Assembly (NCBI GenBank): GCA_949128115.1
Contig: OX421961.1
Coordinates: 102,656,363 to 102,720,362 of the forward strand
Length of the DNA: 64,000 nucleotides
DNA from: Anaspis maculata
Taxonomy: Eukaryota > Arthropoda > Insecta > Coleoptera > Scraptiidae
Direction: 5' to 3'
A program made the translations under genes and the position numbers. Below, piece after piece: positions 21,109 to 33,649 of the stretch. A model generated the notes under the pieces. That model worked only from the letters and a program-made list of their open reading frames with translations. It was not told where the DNA came from and ran no database searches. The first letter of the stretch is position 1. Each line of letters opens with the position of its first letter.

Positions 21109-24100
21109 CGCTGTGCTAGAATGATAGTAAGATAACTCAAAATTTTCGATTTTGGGATTATTTCAAATTCTGTAGCTCCAAGCTATTCTCTACCTGGTAA
21201 AATAGTCAAATCACTCAGAATCATCATGGAAGTGACTTAAAAAAAAATATCTCACTGTTATAATTATCAATTTTTTCAGCAGCTCTAGTCTAATACTCGG
21301 ACATCTTGGAGTGTCCTTTTTTTTCTACTCAAAAATAGATCGAATTTGCCCTTGCATTCTGGTATAATACGAAGACATTTAAACATGTCCCAATTTTAAA
21401 ACAAATCTGATATGAAAATTTCAAGTTGTCTTTGTTTTTCATGTTATCCTAGTATTTTACTGCTGATGATATTTTATGATATCTTACTCTTATACCAAGA
21501 ATCCGATTGATTTAATAAAAGTCTTGAGGTATTTTATTTTAACTCACTATTGTACCAGAAATACTCCTCATGCATTTGTAACATATCTTACTTTTGAAAG
21601 TTGTCTCACTATTTGACCAGAAATGTTCTATAAATTGTTTGACATGACCCAATAATTTCAACTTATCTTAGTATTCCACTGTACACTGTCATAATTTCGC
21701 AAACCACAACTGATTTTACGTTGGGTAAAACGAAACGACTCTTGTAACAAAACAAAAAACAAAGAAATGGATGGGTGCAGAGGCAGACGCATATTGGCTC
21801 TAGCTGCTGCTAAGACTGCTGATCGTGTAAGTGGAAGAGTTGTTCCCTGGAATCAAAGTGTCGTAAGTATGAAACTCGGCATCAAACTAACCTCACAATT
21901 ACATTCTTTCCAATTTGATTTGATTCTGATGAGGGGTGTTATTTTTCAGATTGTTGATGATTTACCGTTGCTCCCTACGATAAACTACGAGACATGTACA
22001 TTTTTCATTAACAATACCATGGAACGACAAGAAACTTTGAACAAATACTCTGATGAATGCAAGCACATTTTCGAAATAACCGACAACGAGATGGATCTGT
22101 TATCACAAACTGTAATAAGCTGTACCGACAACAACGATTATGATGAAGTTGTCCATCTTCATGCATCTTCAAATGAAGAAATCGAAAGAGAAACAAATCA
22201 ACAATCTATATCATGGAACAATGATCAAAACATATACTCCAGTATTGACGTTGATATTGAAAGTCCCTTCGATGATAGCGATGCAGACAAGGACTAGGTA
22301 TGATCCTGCGAATGATGAAGGTAATGAAAGCAGCAGCTCCAGAGAAGAAATTGGAACGGTGGATGACAGCAGAAAACCCAAAAAAATTATACCAAGAACA
22401 AGGGAGTGGAAACAGAATGTTAAAAGGCGAAAAGTCAATACTGGACAACAATATTCGACAACAACTGGGAATTTGAAGAGAAAAAAAACATTACAGGCAG
22501 GCTGTGGAGAAAATTGCAGGTTGAAATGCAGTGAAAAGATTGATGAGGAACGAAGGATGAGCATTTTCAACAGCTTCTACGATCTTAGTGACAAAACGAG
22601 ACAACGGGATTTCATCAACACTTGTATGGATATCGCCGAAGAGCGGAAGTACCGAAAGCCAAAACCCAACAGTCATCGTGCACTGAATTATTCCTATTCG
22701 TTTGACGTCAATAATGAGAAGGTCCGTGTGTGCAAATTATTTTTCAAGTCTACTCTGGACATAAGTAACACAACAGTAAGTACTGTGGTGAGAAAAAAAA
22801 ACAGAAAATGGAACTGTTACTCCCGAATTTCGTGGTACACACAACAACCACAAGAAACTCGACAATGAAATGTTATCAGAGGTGATCAGTCACATCAATT
22901 CATTTACCAGGATTGAGTCCCATTATTGCCGAGCGGACAATAAGCGAGAATTCATCGACGGAGGACTATCCATTTCTTCTATGTACAAGCTCTACGTAGA
23001 AATTCAAGAAAAAGTTCAGAAACCAGCCGTTAAACTTTCTATGTACTCTCACATTTTCAACACCAGATTTAATATCGGTTTTTTCAGACCCAAAAAAGAT
23101 TTGTGTCCTCTTTGTGATGAGTACGACAATGCGAATATTGAACAGAAAAAACTGCTACAAGCGAAATACGACATTCATCAAAAAGAAAAAAAATTGTCGA
23201 GAAAAGAAAAAGCCAATGACGCAAAGTATGCTGCAGATCATAAAGATACGAATGTCTTATTTTGCTTCAATCTTCAAGCTGTTATTCCTCTGCCAGCTGG
23301 CAATGTTTCCTCGTTCTACTACAAAAGTAAACTGAATGTTTTTAATTTCACCATTTTTGATATTGCCGAAAAAGCAGGTTATGCGTTTACGTGGAATGAA
23401 GCGGAAGCTCGAAGAGGTGCTAACGAGATCGCCAGTTGCATTCATACCTTTTTGATAGAGAACTGTCTCGGCAGAAACGTCACCTTTTTTTCGGACAATT
23501 GTGCAGGGCAAAATAAAAATCGCTTTGTCGTTGCAATGTATCTGCATGTGATGAAAAATTTTGACATACGCTCAATCACTCACAAGTTTCTCATCGTAGG
23601 GCACACTCAGAACGAAGGTGACTGCATGCATTCTTGCATTGAGACTGCTAAAAAAAGAGCGTTATTGAGTGGACCAATCTATGTTCCTCAACAAATTGAC
23701 ATGCTAATCCGTTTGGCTAAGAAAACTGGTAAACCATACACTGTCAATCAGTTAAAATGCAAGGATGTATTTGACTGGAAGTCATTGGCAGACATTTATA
23801 AAAATATCAACCTGAACACGAATCGAGAAAAAATCAATTGGAACAGCATAAAAGTTATCCACGTAAACAAGGATCAACCAGATGTTTTCCATTACAAAGA
23901 GTCTTATGAAGATGCGATATACAAAGACGTCCGTCTAACAATGAAAACAGATGAATATCCATGTCTTGAAAAAGCTTACAAAGAGAAACCAAAGATGACC
24001 TTAAAAAAAAAGAAAGTATTCTGTCATTGTTGCCGCACATCCCCGCTGAGTACCATCAATTTTATAAGAACATCAGAGCCCATAGAAAAGGACATCAGCC

Positions 24101-24847
24101 TGAAGAAAATGGAGAAACAAGTGACTAAGATGACTCCTAAGTACCAAGAAATTATAACGAATATAGAGTGTGTTTTCCGTTTTTAGATTTTATAACCATT
24201 TTGTTGAGATTTAATATTGTTTTAGAATTTTCTGTTGAGTTGAATAAAAATGTCTAGCAAGTACTTCGATACTTTTTCTATTTTGATGCCATAATATAAA
24301 AAATAAGAATAAATGTTTTGCTCTTTATCAGCTATCCACATGCCATCGCCATTACAGTTTTTGCGCTCTATATTATCTTCAACAAACTTTTTAGGAAATT
24401 CATAATAAGCGCAAATCGATAACAAACATTATTGTAGTGCCATACAATATTTGAAGACAACTACAAAGAATATGTTGAACAAGGCTATACATGCCATGCA
24501 ATACTCGGACAACTTACAAAAAAAAAGAGATAAATTGAAAATCGCTTCACGAATTCATGACGAATAGTAGAATAACTTACATAAAAAAACGGACAACTTT
24601 CAATAGAGCCATTATTTCTGGCGATATACAAGGATATGTTCACTTTTTATTTTTTTTCTCATTGAGTGGAAGTTATTTCTTGATACATTTTTCACAGGTA
24701 CATAAAGGACGCTATGATACACCTAAAAATTGAAAAAGTCTTGGAAATTTTGAGAGGAAGAGTGTTTTTTGTGCATCTGAAATGTTTAAGTGGCGATTAC
24801 TCGAAACTATGTTTTTTAAGTTGTCTTACTATCATTCTAGTACAGCG
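21109..24847 (+). mobile_element. 3.74-kb DNA transposon, ATAT duplication (Sola-like)
   Basis: The termini CGCTGTGCTAGAATGATAGT (left) and its reverse complement (right, 24814-24847) match at 31 of 34 bases. They are flanked by ATAT on both sides (21105-21108, 24848-24851). The host fold-back reads continuously across the junction once the insertion is removed, which confirms the borders. Subterminal regions hold degenerate repeats of the terminal motif (for example CTTATCTTAGTATTCCACTG and TATCCTAGTATTTTACTG), plausible transposase-binding sites. One transposase gene lies inside. A 4-bp duplication is known for Sola elements, but assignment to that superfamily is inference. Confidence 0.85.
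21767..24186 (+). pseudogene. Transposase-like ORF with DNCAGQNKN motif, two frameshifts
   Basis: Three overlapping frames cover one protein. It starts MDGCRGRRILALAAAK at 21767 and contains a possible 87-bp phase-neutral intron (GTAAGT at 21863, TTTTTCAG ending 21949). The first frame change is near 22297, where GGTA appears as four extra bases. The second is at an A9 run (22793-22801). The middle part has CGENCRLKC and VCKLFFKSTLDIS. The last part (22870-24186) has a CPLC knuckle, FNLQAVIPLP, FFSDNCAGQNKNRF and VGHTQNEGDCMHS. In relatives I remember, the first motif is F-D-LQ, so the Asn here (residue 134 of the last ORF) would replace a putative catalytic Asp; Asp209 and Glu249/Asp251 would be the others. 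This is the DUF7869-like family of insect and cnidarian repeats, probably a Sola-type transposase. The copy is broken. Confidence 0.75.
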
Positions 24848-24851
24848 ATAT

Positions 24852-25595
24852 TGACAATAACTTTTTTATATCTTTATCGCAATACTATTCTGAACATTTC
24901 AACATTGTGAGGATGTTTTGGAATCATTCCTCTATAATAAGGGTCGAGGGTGACTTCGTGATTTTGAACATGTGAACAATTTTATGTCTTTTCAATATTC
25001 TTACATCACTCGTAACATTTCAAAGTGTCCAAAATTGTCCCCCACATTCCCCGGGAATCATCCCCTGATAACTAAATATCTGTAGAAACTACCACATTGA
25101 AAAACTATACCCCTTTTAAAAAGTACATCCACAGAGATTATTGTTACTCAAATGTTGTAACAGATTTTCCAAAATTGATGGGACAAGTACTTTTGGGAGG
25201 GGAAGTTTTTTCTTGATGGGTTAGTTTTTTCTTAATGGAGTAGTTTTCACACTGGTGGACAAAGAAAGATCATCGACGCATCATACATTAATTGGGACGG
25301 TTAAGATAAGATTTGCCAAAACTCTGCGAGGAAGGTATGCAATGGATGTTTTTAGTTATTAGGGGATGATTTTTGGGGAATGTGGAGGGCAAATTTGGGC
25401 ACCTTGGGATGTTACGAGTGATGTTAGAATATTGAAAAGAGACGAAAATGCTCACATGTTCAAAATCTTATTGAAGTCAGCCACAAGTCCCCCAACCCCT
25501 ATTATAGAGGGATGATTTCAAAATATCCTCGTAATGTTCAAATGTTCACGATAGTATCGCAATGAAGATAAAAAAAATTGTCTTTATGTTTCATC
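24852..25595. repeat. Inner hairpin of the old fold-back
   Basis: About 230 bases at each end are inverted copies, including CCTCTATAATAGGGG-like, CATCACTCGTAACAT and GGGGAATGTGG-type strings. About 280 unpaired bases lie between. It is the centre of the split fold-back. Confidence 0.75.
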
Positions 25596-25831
25596 GTTCG
25601 GGAGCTACAGCCTTCGAACTTTGTGAGTATAACAACCCTTGACAAAAATTAGAGAAACGGGATTGTAATGATCTAAAGGGGACTTATTATGCAATAGATT
25701 GGTACTGATGGTTCATTTGAACCGTTCTGCGATGATGAGGATGCAAAGTATCAGTGTCAGATTGCGAAGGGGAGTGCAGACGTACACAGGGGGAAGCGTT
25801 CCTGATAGTCAGTGGAATCAAATTTGATTGA

Positions 25832-27911
25832 CAGGGCCGATTCTGGCTCGTCGGCCGCCCTTGTGCGAAAAATATTTGGCCGCCCGCCAGCTGTAACCCT
25901 GCAGCAATTTTCTAGCGGGGGCGTCTGGGCTCTCTAGAAATTGCACCGCAGGCGATTTTTTTCACTTTTGCGGGCCTAAAACCGCCAAAGCCCCCCTCAT
26001 TTAAAACAAAATTATGAACAATTATAATCTATTTTCCGCTGAGGATCAAGGTGCGTCCATGGCCACCTCACTTCAACATATCCCTCGGCACACCCTGTAG
26101 GTCGCGGGAGCAAAAATCGCGTGCTAAAGTGGGTATATGGTATAATGTTATTGTCACTAGTAAGTGAATACCGTTTTCTTAAGTTGTAATAAATTATATA
26201 GATGATTTATTAAACAATTGCCACTTTATCAAGAAAATAATTGTGCTCTCAAGATTTGTCTGAAAAATGTTAAAAACAAACGAGTCTCTACAGCGGTACC
26301 TTGGCACCCTGTCTGCGCTTGCGCGAGCGTTTCATGTCAATTCAACGACGAAAAAAATGCGCGTTGCGCAGTTGCCACGTCAGGCATACTTGCAGCGTTG
26401 CCATAGCGGGTGCCAAGGTGACGGTTATGTTCCCGCGACCTATAGATGAGTTTTTAGGCACTTATACCAATTCATAGGTAAGCATATTGATTTTGTAGTT
26501 GGATGGAATCGGATAAAGCTGTTCAAATAAAATGGGCAACAATTGAACTGAATCACTGGAAAATTTTTGCCTTACTTCAAATGTGAATATCTCAGGTAAA
26601 AATGGATCGATTTTGAAAATCGTGGTCATGCTAGATAGCGTGTTCTTTTGGCTGTAAGATACTTGGATGGTACAGAGGTTCAACGACGTTGAGTGAGCTA
26701 TACAGGGTGAAAACAGAAGAAGTGCAAAACCGGTTCACAATATTCAATGCCCTGCTTCTGTGAAAAAATCCCGGATTTTTTCTGAGTGCAGTTCTGAAAA
26801 GCACATATCAATATCTCTAAACGGTTTTCGAATTTTGATCGTAGTGCGGTTTCTTTGAAAGTTGTGAATTTTTTTTGTACTACACCTCATTTTTTCACGC
26901 CGATCCGATTTCAAACAGACTATCCGAAATGTTACCAAGAGATGAAAATTCTTGCCCTTCCTCAGACACTTATCTGAGAAAGAAGTCTGATATCCATAAT
27001 AGTTGACGCAGGGCGGCCGCCTCGCCTCCATTCTTGACAACCTGTTGTATTTTTTCGGCACTAAAAAATCACAATTTATTATCCATTCCAAGCTTAAAAA
27101 AAACACAGTTGCCTATGATATTTTTTCTTTAAGTTGGACAATATGATACGTTGATGGATTGGAAAAGTCAAGATGATTGATTCAAATTTGTCAAGGTCTG
27201 TCAATTTGTCATTTGCTCTGCTGGATTGCCGTTTTAATTCAATTGTTAGGTCAGATTTTGACACTGACACAATATTTTCATTAGTTTTCGTCTTGAAAAC
27301 GCCGTTATTCACGTTATTTCAATAGTGAAAGTATTGAGAAGTGCAACAGTAAGAATATAGTTTAAAAAGTGATCGAGGCGAACCCAGTTCTACCGCCGTA
27401 GTGTGATTTAGTCGCAAAGTGATCTCGTGACCTGAGCTCGTCGCGCCCTGTAAGAACCTAGTACGTTAATTCACCCTCTCTTCCAGGATCATGAACTGTG
27501 ATCCTGGCCGAAAGAATTAAAGAAAGCGGCTAAGATCAGTGGGCAAACCTGTGGCCTGCCGGCGACGCAGTCCCCAGAATGACAATTTGACAACACAGCG
27601 TAGTTCAGGTGAAGGTTTCATGTCAAACGGACACAAATTTGAACGTAACCTCCCTTGTATCCAGATGACATTAAACATCAAAAATCAGGGACACCAACAG
27701 AACTCGAGTTTTTCATGGCCAGCTGTGGTTTTTTTAAGCTTGGAATGGATTATACGCAGGGCGGCTGCCGTCGGTCTCGAAAATCATAACATCAGTTCCT
27801 TTTTCGACACTCAATTTTTCGTTAGAAAAAATTGGCGACTTTTCGCCGCCCTTGAATTTTGGCCGCCCCTGTGCAGGAGCACACCCAGCACACCACTCAG
27901 AATCGGCCCTG
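25832..27911. mobile_element. 2.08-kb hAT-type non-autonomous element, duplication TTGATTGA
   Basis: The ends CAGGGCCGATTCTG and CAGAATCGGCCCTG are perfect inverted repeats. TTGATTGA flanks both sides (25824-25831, 27912-27919). CAGGG-type ends and 8-bp duplications are hAT hallmarks. GGCCGCCC words occur near both ends. The interior contains a 341-bp MITE, and an inverted pair (27005-27110 against 27722-27765, CCATTCCAAGCTTAAAAAAA and partner). No transposase domain was seen. Confidence 0.9.
26100..26440. mobile_element. 341-bp MITE, ends GGTCGCGGGA, TA duplication
   Basis: GGTCGCGGGAGCA is matched by TGTTCCCGCGACC at the other end, and TA flanks both sides (26098-26099, 26441-26442). It is nested in the hAT-type element. 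The two short ORFs inside have no domain. Confidence 0.65.
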
Positions 27912-28195
27912 TTGATTGAGGGTTACTTTGTAGAGCAAAGTCATGCACTTCTATCACATTTGAGCCAAGAGCATGACCTTGGAGAGAACCGGCATCATAA
28001 AACGTAAGTTTGTCAAAAATTGGCATAGGTAACTTCCTTGAGAACTCAGATGGAGGGATTAATCAAAAACCGTTTCGAGATATTGTAATAAGCTTTTCAA
28101 AAACTCATTGGGAAAGAATCTACGATTATTTTTTCGAAAAGTTGTGCACGGTTGAAAATAGATTATTTTGACACTGGTTCTGTTGTCACCCTGTA

Positions 28196-31100
28196 CATGG
28201 TAAACAATGTTAATGTTCACGTGATTAAGCATGGCGTTTTGTAGCCAGAAGAATGACTTATACGGCATGACCATATTCTTTGAAATCGGTTGGTTTTTCT
28301 ACGAGATTTTTGATCTGGAGGTAGCGTGAAATTTTTGGGTAGACCAGTTCGATTGATCACCTGTTCAGTACCAATGTTGATACTACCTGTGAATATGAAG
28401 AGAGCCATATGGTTGCTGTACAATATAGATCTACCCACTAAACGGAAGTGACTATACTATTAGCTATACATAATAAGTATGTCGATTCTTAGAGATAATT
28501 ACGTTTTGTTTATAGGAAAATGATCAACAGGAAATATCTATGGAATGAAATTTAGTTTACCGCTAAAAGCAAGTCGGTATCCATAGCCATCACAAGGTAC
28601 TGATAGAATTACTTGGACTTGACCTTGGGTCTCCACAGTCGGTATATTTTTAATTTTTGAAGCTCATTTATTGGACACCTATGAAAGCCATAGGTACCTT
28701 TTGCTTGGGAAAAAACCATGCACCACGGTAAAGACTTTGTTTTTATCGAACATGTATAAACATCTATCAACAATGAAAAAAAATCTTGCGCAAAAATAAT
28801 GTGATATTGTTTTTAATGACTTTCGAGCACGCTCAACAGTGACCGTAGAAAATTATATAATTGGGCAATCGCTCTAAAGCTCCCATAGTGAATTTGTAAA
28901 ATAACACAATTAACATAAATCATGTAATTACCACACAATATAAATAGCCATGGTATACGAATGTTTCAAGCGCAAAAAAAAACTAGAAAAGAAAAATAAA
29001 TCGGCTTAAGGTCGCACTTCCATGCACAATTCTCGGTTCCATTTCATTGAATGCATGATTCATTGTCGGTTATTAAATGCAACTAATTGTATTATTACTT
29101 CCTTTTACTCACATTATCAGATGCAGAGATTGTCTATAGATATTCCACACTTATATTCAGATTTTTATGGAATGGTTATTATTACAATAGATATTGCTTT
29201 TACATGATTTTTCAAAACGAGCTTGTTGTAAGACATAACCATTAGAGTAGTAGTGATTATTATAAAATACTGAATTATTGCATGTTTAAATTTTACGTAA
29301 GCTCAACATTATACATCTATACTTATGCCTACTTAAAATTATAACAAATTGTTGCGGCATAATGATCCGTAAGTCAAACAATGAGAGCGTCAGCAGTACA
29401 GTCCATTAATTACATTTCTGATAAGAATTTGACAAGGTAATAATCTCCACATCGGAGATACATTTGACTATAACAGAAGCAGAAGTCGATATACACCTCT
29501 GACTGAAACAAACTGCCTACCGTTGAAAAAAACGAACGCCAAAAAAATTGTGTTACGGTTAATAAGCCATTCTCATCTCTGTCCCTCGAGGCTTTGTCCC
29601 AATAGCTTCGGCTCTATCATCCGAGGCTCGCCACTTAACCCGACTGTTTCAACAGTAATCACTGAACTGAATAAGCGCAGGGCTATATTTTACAGTTCTT
29701 ATCTATTTATTGCTTCAACAGCGGACCAAGTCCCGGAGTCTCCGGTCCAGTTCGACTCGAACACCGTCTCGCCTCCTCTGGCCGGCTGCAGACTTATTAT
29801 AAAGGACCAATAAAGCCACCCGATTGGTTCATTGGTAATTAACAAGTTTATTATAAGAGATTATCACATGACTTTATCTGCAGTAATTTCAATGCTAATT
29901 GATTTTATGTGAGGAGGCCTCTGGGTCTCTTTCTGGCTCGCGGGCGCGCTCTCCGGAGCGTCCTGCATCCTCCTTTTGCCTCGGCCAAACGGTCTCGCGC
30001 ATCTCAGGCAATGAAACCAAGAGCTTACGAACTTAATGAATAGACTCCGGCTTTCATTCTTGTCTTTTAGTGGAGCTGGAGCCTGGTATGGAATGGGTAC
30101 CTTACCTACCCACATGTGTTTTGCTGCAATCTTAATCTGAGGATCTCTGCTATGGGTGGAATGAATGGATTGATCCGTTTTGCATAATGATCGATTCAGG
30201 ACGGTGTAATTATTACAGTCACTGGGTAGAATCCGGTTAAGGCAATGGCAACGTGAAAACTTCCTTGGTTTGATATGGTTCCATGAGTTCCATGGCACCC
30301 AAACATCACCAAGAAAGCACAGAGTAGTGTCATCTCAAGTTGATAGTCCATTTAATACTTAATCATTCGCCATCAGATATACAGAGTGATGATTTGTGTA
30401 TTACCTACGTAAAGGTGACTTCAACCCGGCAGGATGAGTTTTTTCTTATTCTGGAAAATCTTTGCCGCATAAAAAAATTTACAATTCAGTGCTTCAAGGC
30501 TTTAAAGCCCAAGAACCAATTTATTTATTTAAAAAGCTCTTAAAAGCTGCTGAAACTATATTATTATTATAAATTAGGTATACCTACGTTGAAAAATCCG
30601 ATGCGGATAATTTTGCATCATCATCATCATGGTCAATTAGGCAGATAGGTACCTACCTACGTGTACGCAGTTTATAATTGAATTCAAAATTATATACACA
30701 TAATAATAAACCATCAAAAGGTAGAAGTCCAGTGCCGATCGATGAACAGCCAATAACAACCCATTTCAGTTTCAGTTATTTTGTTAACATATAACAAAAT
30801 AGTAGTCGGATAATGAACGATCGATCATAAATAATTAATCGGATCGCATGCATTATTTATTCTGAACTATATGATAAAACAAGACGCTCGTTAACATCAT
30901 ATATTATATTCCCGAGAGCCTTGATGCCGAGACTTGCTCGCAAGTCTGCGACCGAAAATAGTCATTCTTAATTGATGACTTTTTCTGATGCAGAAATCAT
31001 CGAAAATCTTGTTATGTACAGGCAGGATCTTTTTTGTTCTCTGCTCTAGAATTCTGATTAGGCAATCCAGAACCATATAAGTAATGACGTGATGCGTAAT

Positions 31101-31390
31101 TTGAAATTTGAACACGAGCCATTGCATGTATGAAGAAGTACAAGTAGGTATTGCTATATGGACGGTCGTCTTAAGAGAATCGGTTTCGCTTTTTGCAACG
31201 TCTTTTGGTTTTCATAATTTTGGAAGTAGCTAAATATTTCTTTATTTTGGAATGGGAGGATAGGTAAAACACGTGAAATTATACAAGAGGTATTTTTTAT
31301 GTTCGCGGCATGGACATTTCAGGTGTAGAATAACAAGCTTTTTATTAGTTTTTTAATAATTTTGAATCATTTCTCGCTAGTAAGCTCAAA
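28196..31390. other. Stretch without recognised genes
   Basis: Strongly AT-rich sequence with scattered ORFs under 150 codons and no recognisable domain or paired repeat. A 144-codon minus-strand ORF (29864-30298) has no visible family signature. Confidence 0.4.
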
Positions 31391-31394
31391 TGTT

Positions 31395-32055
31395 ATCTCA
31401 ATATCTTCAAGAGTCCTCTGTACGCTCAGAGCGGACTAAAAGGCCTCTAAATCGAAGCCGGTGATTTTCTTTGAACTGGCATTTGGAGATTCCACTTCAT
31501 ATCTTTTATATAAACATATTAACGGAAAAAAATCCGAGAAAAACCGATCACAGTTGAAGATAGTCTAATCTCACGCGCGCCATCCATAGGGCCTTTATTT
31601 GACTTGGAACAAAAATCCTTTTTTCAGAGTTGACTCTCAACAGTATTTTGCACGATCGTACTGAGTGGTTTTTCAGAAAAAAATTTTCAGCTGAAGATGT
31701 GAAGTTTCAAATTCTTGAGCAATTTTTCAATAATTTTCACAGTCAAATAACTTTGGCTCCAAAAATTTTATTGAAAAATCTCCCGGTACGTTCATGCAAA
31801 ATACTGTAGAGAGTCCACCCTAGGAAAAGGAATTGTCTTTCAAGTCAAATGAAGGCCCTAGGATGGCGCCCGTAAAATTTGACTATCTTCGGCTGTGATC
31901 GGTTTTTCTCGGATTTTTTTCTTTCCACATGTTTATATGGAGATATGAAGTGCAATGACCAAATACCAGTTGAAAGAAAATCACCGCCTTCGATTTAGAG
32001 GCCTTTTAGTCGGAGCTGTTCTAACCGTACAGAGGACTCTTAACAGCTATCTAAG
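31395..32055. repeat. 660-bp fold-back
   Basis: 31405-31620 pairs in reverse complement with 31855-32045; shared strings include AGAGTCCTCTGTACG, AGGCCTCTAAATCGAAG and GAAAAACCGATCACAG. Weaker pairing continues to the centre near 31725. Terminal duplications were not identified. Confidence 0.75.
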
Positions 32056-32329
32056 TATTGCCTCAGACTTTTTGAAAAATTCCGCGAAACGTCATAAAAT
32101 AACCATCCATCATACAGCCCTGACCTGACTCCTGGTGACCAATTTCTGTGACTGAACCTAAGAAGACTTTTGTGGAAGACGTCTAGAGAACCAAATGTCC
32201 ATGCAAGTTGGCATAAACAAGCATTTTGAAGACAAATCCAAAAGATTTTCTTTTAGCGCTAACAAAAATTATAATGGATTTAATAGTCTCCTGTAAGATT
32301 ACATTTGGAAAGTGAACATTGATTATTGA

Positions 32330-32441
32330 AACATATGCACCCTCCGATACCCCAACGCACGAATATAAAACCCCCCCTATTCATAAAAGGGCCCATTACA
32401 GAACTTCGCCTTGGGCGCCAAAAGCTGTAAGGCCGGCCCTG
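32330..32441 (-). mobile_element. End fragment of a hAT-like element
   Basis: Reading the minus strand from 32441, the sequence begins CAGGGCCGGCCTTACAGC and continues through TTGGCGCCCAAGGCGAAG, a composition typical of hAT MITE ends. No matching opposite end was found, so it appears truncated. Confidence 0.5.
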
Positions 32442-33109
32442 GCTATTAGGACTACCTTGCATAGCAATATCCTTGAATAAGCCCAAAATTCTGTGTCTGA
32501 CACGTGACAGTTACCAAGGGACGCACGGCACTGCTGATACATCCGTCAAATTATAATATGGTCGATACTTGGTATTTATTAGTGGTTCCACAATATCAGA
32601 GGCAGGTCTTATATCTTCGCCAATTGATCTTTCCAGTTTTAGGAGATAATAAACTGGGCGGTACTTCAAGGTCATTTTTGAGTTTTATGAAGTTCCGTTT
32701 TGACAATATGGTGGAATTTTGCCATAGTAGAGCAGCAGCAATTTTAAAAATTCACTCATTCATCATGTGAAATGGGAAATCACTGTAGCCAGTCACCGAA
32801 ACCATTTCCAACGGGGAAAAAATATTTTGTATGTGGAAGTCCATATGTCAGTATACGTAGACCCATTCACCACTGAGACAGAATGTCATCTGGTTGTCAT
32901 TGGGAAGATAAAAACACACTTGATCCATCTCTACTTGGTTATCCACCGCATAAAACATAGTTAAATGAAATCAGAAACACCAAGTGGTAGCGTCACTGAT
33001 GCAGTTCTTCATAACTTCCGTCCGCGAAATTTGAATCGGCTGTCAATATTGCAGTAATTATTTACATGAAATCTCGATTCATGTAATGGTGCTTTAGCAG
33101 GTCATAGCG

Positions 33110-33200
33110 TGTGGTACACTGATCCAGTCGAATGATAACTCGACTGCAGCAACGCTCAGCGTGGCCAAAAGTTGGATGGGAGACCGCCCCGTGCAAGTGG
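33110..33200 (+). repeat. 5S rRNA-like fragment, possible SINE relic
   Basis: TTGGATGGGAGACCGCC is identical to the conserved 3' part of animal 5S rRNA. The preceding CTCGACTGCAGCAACGCTCA aligns loosely with the internal promoter region. The remainder diverges, so this is not a functional 5S gene. It may be a 5S-derived SINE or a retroposed fragment. Confidence 0.5.
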
Positions 33201-33649
33201 AACGTGATGAACGGAAAGCTGGAATTTCTCGGAAAAACGCCGGGTTGTCAAGCCATAAAATCTGAAAAGTTAGAACAAAAAATAGATGGGAGTTGGGTGC
33301 TTGTACTTACCTCAACCACGTGTTTAAAGTGAAAAATCTGCGTGGTCTTCTTGAAACGGTGAGGTTTTTCGTTTGCTTGTCAAATTTTTCGTTTGGAAAA
33401 TCATTTCCATAACAAACAAACCCCTTTTGTTTTCTAACATGTCTACCTTGATTTTGAAAACTGTTGTTGCACTCGTTCGGAGCTCTAGCCCCACTTGCGA
33501 CTCCATGATTGTGGCATTTGGACTCCTGTCCCTTTGTATCTTCTTGCGGATTTTGAAACTCTGTGCCCCGTTGTGCTTTTTGCGTCGTTCGAAGCTCTAG
33601 TTGGCCCGCTTGTACCTCCATGTTTGTTAAAAGCTTTAGCTCCATTATA

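Larger units (their letters stand above)
20660..28193. mobile_element. Old fold-back element, split by two later transposons
   Basis: 20680-21104 is the reverse complement of 25595-25823 plus 27920-28025; one shared string is GTTTTATGATGCCRGTTCTC. In addition 24852-25080 pairs with 25362-25590. Removing the 21109-24847 insertion and the 25832-27911 insertion restores one palindrome of under 2 kb. The right tip reads GTTGTCACCCTG followed by TACA (28193), the CAGGGTG type. The left tip is not recognisable. No coding content of its own. Confidence 0.7.

Noticed and set aside
33307..33645. 112-codon minus ORF with Cys/Lys-rich centre, possible gag
   Set aside because: It overlaps two partial copies of a GTTCGRAGCTCTAG repeat and shows no complete zinc knuckle.
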